Positions 58,292 through 64,000 of a DNA stretch of 64,000 nucleotides are shown piece after piece. The notes under the pieces are model-generated. The model had not been told where the DNA came from. It did no database searches and was given only the letters and a program-made list of their open reading frames with translations. This stretch comes from Streptomyces sp. CCM_MD2014 (GTDB lineage Bacteria; Actinomycetota; Actinomycetes; Streptomycetales; Streptomycetaceae): assembly GCF_000772045.1 (NCBI RefSeq), contig NZ_CP009754.1:6324001-6388000 (forward strand), read 5' to 3'. The stretch's first letter is position 1. Each line of letters opens with the position of its first letter. Both the position numbers and the translations under genes were made by a program.

Positions 58292-58318
58292 AGGCCCCCG
58301 CCTCGGTGGCGGGGGCCT
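58292..58318 (-). terminator. aceE terminator
   Basis: Perfect 11-bp stem AGGCCCCCGCC / GGCGGGGGCCT with a 5-nt loop between aceE and the WYL regulator. Confidence 0.78.
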
Positions 58319-58336
58319 CCTCTCACTGCCCGTGGT

Positions 58337-61042
58337 TTACAGGCCGTAGCGCTCGCGCGCCTCCTTCACGGCCGTCGCCTTGACCTCGCCGCGCTTGGCG
58401 AGCTGGGCCAGGGCCGCGACCACGATGGACTCGGCGTCCACCCCGAAGTGCCGGCGGGCGGCGTCGCGGGTGTCCGACAGGCCGAAGCCGTCGGCACCGA
58501 GCGACGAGTAGTCCTGCTCCACCCACTGCGCGATCTGGTCCGGGACCTGGCGCATGTAGTCGGAGACCGCGAGGACCGGGCCCTCGGCGCCCTGGAGCGC
58601 CCGGCGGACGTACGGCACCCGCTCCTCGCCGCGCAGCAGCGCCGCGTCGGCGTCCATGGCGTCCCGGCGCAGCTGGGTCCAGGAGGTCGCGGACCACACG
58701 TCGGCGGCCACGCCCCACTCCTCGGCGAGCAGCCGCTGTGCCTTGAGCGTCCAGTGGATCGCCGTGCCGGAGCCCAGCAGCTGGATGCGCGGGGCGTTCG
58801 CGGCCGGGGTCAGGCCCGCCGTCTCCGCCGTGTTGAAGCGGTACAGGCCCTTGACGATGCCCTCGTCGACGCCGGGCGCGGACGGCTTGGCCGGCTGCGG
58901 CATCGGCTCGTTATAGACCGTCAGGTAGTAGAAGACGTTCGGGTCCTCGCCCGGGGCCGCCTCGCCGTACATGCGGCGCAGACCGTCCTTGACGATCGTG
59001 GCGACCTCGTACGCGAACGCCGGGTCGTAGGAGAGGGCGGCCGGGTTGGTCGCCGCGATGGCGGGGGAGTGGCCGTCCGCGTGCTGGAGGCCCTCACCGG
59101 TGAGGGTGGTGCGGCCGGCGGTGGCACCGACCAGGAAGCCGCGGCCGAGCTGGTCGCCGAGCTGCCACATCTGGTCGGCCGTGCGCTGCCAGCCGAACAT
59201 CGAGTAGAAGATGTAGAACGGGATCATCGCCTCGCCGTGCGTCGCGTACGCGGTGGACGCGGCGATGAAGTCGGCCATCGAGCCGGCCTCGGTGATGCCC
59301 TCGTTGAGGATCTGGCCGTTCTTGGCTTCCTTGTAGTACATCAGCTGGTCGCGGTCGACCGGCTCGTACGTCTGGCCCTTGGGCGAGTAGATGCCCAGGG
59401 ACGGGAAGAGGCTCTCCATGCCGAAGGTGCGCGCCTCGTCGGGGACGATCGGCACCCAGCGCTTGCCGGTCTCCTTGTCCCGGACCAGGTCCTTGACCAG
59501 GCGGACGAAGGCCATGGTGGTGGCCACGCTCTGCGAGCCGGAGCCCTTGTCGAAGGCGGCGAACGCCTTGTCGGCGGGGGCGGGCAGCGGCGCGAGCGGG
59601 TGCACGCGGCGCGCCGGGGCCGGACCGCCGAGGGCGGCGCGGCGCTCCTGGAGGTAGCGCACCTCGGGGGAGTCGGCGCCCGGGTGGCCGTAGGGGACCA
59701 CGCCGTCGACGAAGGCGCTGTCCGCGATGGGCAGGCCGAGCAGGTCGCGCATCTCCTTGAACTCGTCCACCGAGAGCTTCTTCATCTGGTGGTTGGCGTT
59801 CTTGGACGCGAAGCCGCGGCCGAGGGTGTGGCCCTTGACCGTCTGGGCCAGGATCACGGTCGGCGCACCCTTGTGGGCGAGCGCCGCCTTGTACGCGGCG
59901 TACACCTTGCGGGACTCGTGGCCGCCGCGCGAGTAGTGGAAGCACTCGAGGATCTTGTCGTCGGACAGGAGCTTCGCCATCTCGGCGAGCTGCGGGTCCT
60001 TGCCGAAGAAGTCCTCGCGGATGTAGGCGGCGTCGCGCGTCTGGTACGTCTGGACCTGGGCGTCCGGTACCTCGCGCAGGCGGCGCAGCAGGGCGCCGGT
60101 GGTGTCCAGCTGGAACAGCTCGTCCCACGCCGTGCCCCACAGCGACTTGATCACGTTCCAGCCGGAGCCGCGGAACAGGGCCTCGAGCTCCTGCACGATC
60201 TTGAAGTTGGCACGGACCGGACCGTCGAGGCGCTGCAGGTTGCAGTTGATGACGAAGGTCAGGTTGTCCAGGCCCTCGCGGGCGGCGAGGGTGAGCGCGG
60301 TGGTGGACTCCGGCTCGTCCATCTCGCCGTCGCCGAGGAACGCCCACACGTGGGAGTCGGTCAGGTCCTTGATGCCGCGGCTGGTCAGGTAGCGGTTGAA
60401 CCGCGCCTGGTAGATCGCGGAGATCGGGCCGAGGCCCATCGAGACGGTGGGGAACTCCCACAGCCAGGGCAGGCGGCGCGGGTGCGGGTAGGACGGCAGG
60501 CCGTTGCCGCCGGCCTCGCGGCGGAAGTTGTCCAGCTGCTCCTCGCTGAGGCGGCCGTCGAGGAAGGCGCGGGCGTAGATGCCGGGGGAGGCGTGGCCCT
60601 GGACGTACAGCTGGTCGCCGGAGCCGTCACCCTCCTTGCCCTTGAAGAAGTGGTTGAAGCCGGTCTCGTAGAGCCAGGCCGCGGAGGCGAAGGTGGCGAT
60701 GTGGCCGCCGACGCCGTGCTTGCTGCCGCGGGTCACCATCGCCGCCGCGTTCCAGCGGTTCCAGGCGGTGATCCGCTGCTCCATGGCCTCGTCGCCGTCC
60801 ACGGCAGGCTCGGCGGAGGTGGGGATGGTGTTGACGTAGTCGGTCTCGAGGAGCTTCGGCAGCGCGAGGCCGGCGCCCTCGGCGCGCTCCAGCGTGCGGC
60901 GCATCAGGTACGCGGCACGGTGCGGCCCGGCCGCCTTGGTGACGGCGTCCAGGGAGGCCTGCCACTCGGCGGTCTCCTCGGGGTCGCGGTCCGGGAGCTG
61001 GTCGAGCTCGCTCGGCTGGATGGCTTTCGGGTCGGTCGTCAT
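58337..61042 (-). CDS. aceE: Pyruvate dehydrogenase E1 component AceE (homodimeric type)
   Basis: 901 residues. Decarboxylates pyruvate with thiamine diphosphate and passes the acetyl group to E2. ThDP motif GDGEMDEPESTTALTLAAREGLDNLTFVINCNLQ, HHGVGGHIATFASAAWLYETGFNHFF (start region), and IPFYIFYSMFGWQRTADQMWQ. ATG at 61042 with GGAAGG upstream; longer frame rejected. Single gene, with a terminator after it and a palindromic operator in its promoter. GntR/FCD regulator next door. Confidence 0.96.
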   Translation of the reverse strand: MTTDPKAIQPSELDQLPDRDPEETAEWQASLDAVTKAAGPHRAAYLMRRTLERAEGAGLALPKLLETDYVNTIPTSAEPAVDGDEAMEQRITAWNRWNAAAMVTRGSKHGVGGHIATFASAAWLYETGFNHFFKGKEGDGSGDQLYVQGHASPGIYARAFLDGRLSEEQLDNFRREAGGNGLPSYPHPRRLPWLWEFPTVSMGLGPISAIYQARFNRYLTSRGIKDLTDSHVWAFLGDGEMDEPESTTALTLAAREGLDNLTFVINCNLQRLDGPVRANFKIVQELEALFRGSGWNVIKSLWGTAWDELFQLDTTGALLRRLREVPDAQVQTYQTRDAAYIREDFFGKDPQLAEMAKLLSDDKILECFHYSRGGHESRKVYAAYKAALAHKGAPTVILAQTVKGHTLGRGFASKNANHQMKKLSVDEFKEMRDLLGLPIADSAFVDGVVPYGHPGADSPEVRYLQERRAALGGPAPARRVHPLAPLPAPADKAFAAFDKGSGSQSVATTMAFVRLVKDLVRDKETGKRWVPIVPDEARTFGMESLFPSLGIYSPKGQTYEPVDRDQLMYYKEAKNGQILNEGITEAGSMADFIAASTAYATHGEAMIPFYIFYSMFGWQRTADQMWQLGDQLGRGFLVGATAGRTTLTGEGLQHADGHSPAIAATNPAALSYDPAFAYEVATIVKDGLRRMYGEAAPGEDPNVFYYLTVYNEPMPQPAKPSAPGVDEGIVKGLYRFNTAETAGLTPAANAPRIQLLGSGTAIHWTLKAQRLLAEEWGVAADVWSATSWTQLRRDAMDADAALLRGEERVPYVRRALQGAEGPVLAVSDYMRQVPDQIAQWVEQDYSSLGADGFGLSDTRDAARRHFGVDAESIVVAALAQLAKRGEVKATAVKEARERYGL

Positions 61043-61148
61043 GTCGCCGCCTTCCTCAGTCGAAGGGGGTTCCCTCATCGGCAAGGGTTCGGGGGTGCCC
61101 TAGGTCTTTGGCAGGACAGGGCTGGGCTCCGGTGGGAGTCCAAGCGTG

Positions 61149-61178
61149 ACTGTAACTCCCTGATCGATGATCGATCAA
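61149..61178 (-). promoter_or_regulatory. aceE promoter with 17-bp palindromic operator
   Basis: Reading minus strand: -35 TTGATC (61173-61178), 18-bp spacer, -10 TACAGT (61149-61154). A palindrome TGATCGAT-G-ATCGATCA fills most of the spacer (61161-61177). A FCD-type regulator gene lies next to aceE, so repression relieved by pyruvate or acetyl-CoA is inferred. Confidence 0.65.
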
Positions 61179-61346
61179 AGGGTTGAGGGGCAAAACCTCT
61201 TGATCACAAGAAAGTCGGCACGGGGTGCCTTCGGCGGTGGCACGGGGTGACCTTGAAGGTGGGAGTTTGTGCAGGTGAGAGGGGACGGGCGCGGATGAGC
61301 TCGGGGGGTTCGGCCGAGTGGCGTCCGCGGGCGGGCAGTGGCCGAT

Positions 61347-61380
61347 CGCGCGGTTCCCCGCGCCCCTCGAAGGGGCGGCG
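61347..61380. repeat. Dispersed Streptomyces CGCGGTTCCCCGCG repeat
   Basis: CGCGCGGTTCCCCGCGCCCCTCGAAGGGGCGG; it can form a CGCCCCT/AGGGGCG hairpin and is probably the GntR-gene terminator. A very common streptomycete intergenic element, as I recall. Confidence 0.7.
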
Positions 61381-61396
61381 GGGGCGGAGGAACCCG

Positions 61397-62020
61397 TCAG
61401 GCGCGAGGCGCGCAGCCCAGGACGTGGGACTTGACGATCTCCGGGATGCGCGGGTCCCGGCGGCGGAAGGCGGCGACCAGCTCCTCGTGCTCCTCGGCGT
61501 ACGACTGCTGCACCGTCCCCAGCCACCGTATCGACAGCGCCGTGAACACCTCGATCCCCAGCCCCTCCCACGTGTGCAGCAGCACCGAGTTGCCCGCCGC
61601 CCGCACCAGCTCCCGGTGGAAACCCACCGTGTGCCGCACCTGGCCCGTGCCGTCGGAGACCCGGTCGGCCTCGTACAGCGCGGCGACGTGCGGTTCCAGG
61701 GCCGAGCAGTCCACGGCGAGCCGGTCCGCCGCCAGCTCGGCCGCGATGGCCTCCAGGCCGGCCCGGACCGGGTAGCTCTCCTCCAGGTCGGCGGCGGTCA
61801 GGTTTCGCACCCGTACGCCCTTGTTCGGCGCCGACTCGATCAGCCGCAGTGACTCCAGCTCCCGCAAGGCCTCCCGGACCGGCGTCTGGCTGACCTCCAG
61901 CTCGGTCGCGATCCGGCGCTCCACGATCCGCTCGCCCGGCTGCCAGCGTCCGCTGATGATCCCTTCCAGGATGTGCTCGCGGATCTGTTCGCGCAGCGAG
62001 TGGACGACGGGCGCGGTCAT
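61397..62020 (-). CDS. GntR/FCD-family regulator beside aceE
   Basis: 207 residues. GntR winged helix (SLREQIREHILEGIISGRWQPGERIVERRIATELEVSQTPVREALRELESLRLIE) and an FCD domain (GLEAIAAELAADRL, VGFHRELVRAAGN). ATG with AAGGAG upstream; a start 23 codons earlier is less well placed. Between aceE and the E2 gene, so a PdhR-like role is likely. Its own promoter region shows no obvious copy of the aceE palindrome. Confidence 0.88.
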   Translation of the reverse strand: MTAPVVHSLREQIREHILEGIISGRWQPGERIVERRIATELEVSQTPVREALRELESLRLIESAPNKGVRVRNLTAADLEESYPVRAGLEAIAAELAADRLAVDCSALEPHVAALYEADRVSDGTGQVRHTVGFHRELVRAAGNSVLLHTWEGLGIEVFTALSIRWLGTVQQSYAEEHEELVAAFRRRDPRIPEIVKSHVLGCAPRA

Positions 62021-62170
62021 GGGAGCTCCTTCGGGAGGGTCCCCTTCGGACCCCTGGGGCGGCTGACGTTTAGACAATACGGCCGTCACGGCGGGCGGGA
62101 AGGGCGCATGGGGGCGCTTTTACGCAGGTGAGACGAGACTTACACAGCGTGCCCGGCCGGAACACGGCGA

Positions 62171-62202
62171 TGCCCCCGCCCGGGGAGTTCCGGGCGGGGG
62201 CA
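62171..62202 (-). terminator. E2 acyltransferase terminator
   Basis: Perfect 13-bp stem TGCCCCCGCCCGG / CCGGGCGGGGGCA with a 6-nt loop, directly after the E2 gene. Confidence 0.8.
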
Positions 62203-62230
62203 CCGTACGGGCCCGCTGGCGAGGGGGAGG

Positions 62231-64000
62231 CTACAGGCCGAGCTCGACCTCGAACTCGCCCGCCTCCAGGATCGCCTTGACCGCCGTCAGGTAACGGGCG
62301 GCGTCGGCGCCGTCCACCAGACGGTGGTCGTAGGACAGGGTCAGGTACGTCATGTCGCGGACGCCGATGACCGGCCCGTCCTCCGTCTCGATGACGGCCG
62401 GACGCTTGACCGTGGCACCGATGCCGAGGATGGCGACCTGGCCCGGCGGCACGATGATCGTGTCGAACAGCGCGCCGCGCGAACCGGTGTTGCTGATGGT
62501 GAAGGTCGCGCCCGCCAGCTCGTCCGGGCTGATCTTGCTGGCCCGCACCTTGCCCGCCAGGTCGGCGGTCGCCTTGGCGATGCCGGCCAGGTTGAGGTCA
62601 CCGGCGTTCTTGATGACCGGGGTCATCAGGCCCTTCTCGGAGTCCACCGCGATACCGATGTTCTCGGTGTCGAAGTAGGTGATGGTCCCCTCGGCCTCGT
62701 TGATCTTGGCGTTGATCGGCGCGTGCGCCTTCAGCGCCTGGGCCGCCGCCTTGACGAAGAACGGCATCGGCGAGAGCTTGACGCCCTCACGCGCCGCGAA
62801 CGCGTCCTTGGCACGGGCGCGCAGCTTCATCAGACGGGTGACGTCGACCTCGACGACCGACGACAGCTGGGCCTGCTCGTGCAGCGCCTTGACCATGTTG
62901 TCGCCGATGACCTTGCGGATGCGCGGCATCTTGACGGTCTGGCCACGCAGCGGGGAGGCCTCCAGGACGGGGGCCTTCTTCGCGGCCGGAGCGGCGGGAG
63001 CGGCGGCGGCCGGAGCCGGCGCGGCCTTCGCGGCCTCGGCGGCGGCGACGACGTCCTGCTTGCGGATACGGCCGCCGACGCCGGTGCCCTTGACGGTGGA
63101 CAGGTCGACGCCGTTCTCGGCGGCGAGCTTGCGCACCAGCGGGGTGACGTAGGCACCGTCGTCCACCGGCTGGGCGGCGGCCGGGGCAGCCGGAGCGGCG
63201 GCCGGGGCCGGCGCGGGCGCCGGGGCGGAGGGCTGCGGGGCGGGAGCCTGCGGGGCCGGAGCCTGCGGCGCCTGCGGGGCGGGAGCCGGGGCGGCCGGAG
63301 CCGGAGCGGCCTGCGCGGGAGCCGGGGCCGGAGCCGCCGGAGCCGGGGTGGGCTCGGGCTGGGCGGGGGCTGCCGGAGCCTCCTGGGCCGGGGCCGGGGC
63401 GGCACCCGCCGCACCGATGACGGCGAGCTTGGCGCCGACCTCCGCGGTCTCGTCCTCGCCGACCACGATCTCCAGCAGGGTGCCGGAGGCGGGCGCCGGG
63501 ATCTCGGTGTCGACCTTGTCGGTCGAGACCTCGAGCAGCGGCTCGTCGGCCTCGACGCTGTCACCGACCGACTTCAGCCAGCGGGTGACGGTGCCCTCGG
63601 TGACGGACTCGCCGAGCGCGGGCAGGACGACGTCCGTGCCCTCGGCGGAGCCACCGGCGGCGGCGTCGGCGGTGGGAGCGGGCGCCGGGGCGGCCTGCTC
63701 GGTGGAGGGGGCGGCCGGGGCGGGCTCGGGAGCCGGCTCGGCGACCGGCTCGGCCTGCGGGGCCGCCGCGGCGGCGGGGGCGCCGCTGCCGTCGTCGATC
63801 AGCGCCAGCTCGGCGCCGACCTCGACGGTCTCGTCCTCGGCGACCTTGATGGAGGACAGCACGCCGGAGGCGGGCGCCGGGATCTCGGTGTCGACCTTGT
63901 CGGTCGAGACCTCGAGCAACGGCTCGTCGGCCTCGACACGCTCACCCTCGGCCTTCAGCCAGCGGGTGACGGTGCCCTCGGTGACGCTCTCGCCGAGCGC
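62231..64000 (-). CDS. sucB: 2-oxoacid dehydrogenase E2 acyltransferase (5' end cut by window)
   Basis: Frame open to the window edge; 589 residues seen, N-terminus missing. Layout: at least two lipoyl domains (each with EVSTDKVDTEIPAPASG, Lys being the lipoylation site), long Ala/Pro linkers, an E1/E3-binding domain (VTPLVRKLAAENGVDLSTVKGTGVGGRIRKQDV) and a C-terminal catalytic core with SYDHRLVDGADAARYL (His/Asp). In actinobacteria one E2, named SucB, serves both pyruvate and 2-oxoglutarate dehydrogenases. LipA/LipB and AceE are encoded in this window. Linkers repeat PAPAPAPA-type units. Confidence 0.94.
   Translation of the reverse strand, partial: ALGESVTEGTVTRWLKAEGERVEADEPLLEVSTDKVDTEIPAPASGVLSSIKVAEDETVEVGAELALIDDGSGAPAAAAAPQAEPVAEPAPEPAPAAPSTEQAAPAPAPTADAAAGGSAEGTDVVLPALGESVTEGTVTRWLKSVGDSVEADEPLLEVSTDKVDTEIPAPASGTLLEIVVGEDETAEVGAKLAVIGAAGAAPAPAQEAPAAPAQPEPTPAPAAPAPAPAQAAPAPAAPAPAPQAPQAPAPQAPAPQPSAPAPAPAPAAAPAAPAAAQPVDDGAYVTPLVRKLAAENGVDLSTVKGTGVGGRIRKQDVVAAAEAAKAAPAPAAAAPAAPAAKKAPVLEASPLRGQTVKMPRIRKVIGDNMVKALHEQAQLSSVVEVDVTRLMKLRARAKDAFAAREGVKLSPMPFFVKAAAQALKAHAPINAKINEAEGTITYFDTENIGIAVDSEKGLMTPVIKNAGDLNLAGIAKATADLAGKVRASKISPDELAGATFTISNTGSRGALFDTIIVPPGQVAILGIGATVKRPAVIETEDGPVIGVRDMTYLTLSYDHRLVDGADAARYLTAVKAILEAGEFEVELGL

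Overview
The window is high-GC actinobacterial chromosome, almost certainly Streptomyces. GC is about 70% or more with G/C-ending codons, GTG and TTG starts are common, and several genes look leaderless. The gene order (glnE, malR-malEFG-aglA, a giant amylopullulanase, glnII, glnA, lipA-lipB, aceE, sucB) matches, from memory, the conserved Streptomyces core region around SCO2234 to SCO2181 of S. coelicolor. No rRNA, tRNA, prophage, insertion sequence or CRISPR array was seen. Both ends cut a gene: glnE at the left and the E2 acyltransferase gene at the right.

Left third (1-20.7 kb): carbon uptake. The MalR repressor faces malE-malF-malG-aglA across operator-like CTTGCA repeats. No ATPase gene is present, which fits use of a shared ATPase (MsiK in streptomycetes). 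Next come a lactate module (lutABC, divergent permease lldP, and a GntR/FadR-type regulator) tied together by one operator motif, TGGTCGGACCA, at three places, and a 1,804-residue secreted enzyme joining an alpha-amylase domain, two starch-binding modules and a pullulanase domain.

Middle (20.7-45 kb): mixed genes. These include a small conserved gene broken by two single-base frameshifts next to a TetR regulator, a ferredoxin-type reductase, a secreted DUF1996 protein, a two-component system, a free-standing winged-helix regulator with a Cys-Cys mini-ORF upstream, and a MarR regulator divergent from a hydrolase. The same stretch holds the two glutamine synthetases, glnII and glnA, each preceded by a four-half-site GlnR-type box with 11-bp periodicity. 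GlnE, which adenylylates GlnA, is at the left edge, so the window carries much of the nitrogen-assimilation circuit. PspAB-HtpX forms a membrane-quality pair.

Right part (45-64 kb): lipoate and pyruvate metabolism. LipB and LipA make the lipoyl cofactor used by the E2 protein at the right edge, which works with AceE. A GntR/FCD regulator lies between aceE and the E2 gene. A 17-bp palindrome overlaps the predicted aceE promoter and is a likely operator. Other genes here are a TPR-type regulator, an FAD oxidoreductase, a TIGR01777 epimerase, a leaderless acetyltransferase, a MarP-like membrane protease and a PGRP-type amidase. A repeat-rich 0.67-kb gap lies at 56.6-57.3 kb.

Most genes belong to known families. 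The items most worth checking are the inferred operators, the frameshifted gene, the Cys-Cys mini-ORF and the repeat-rich gap.
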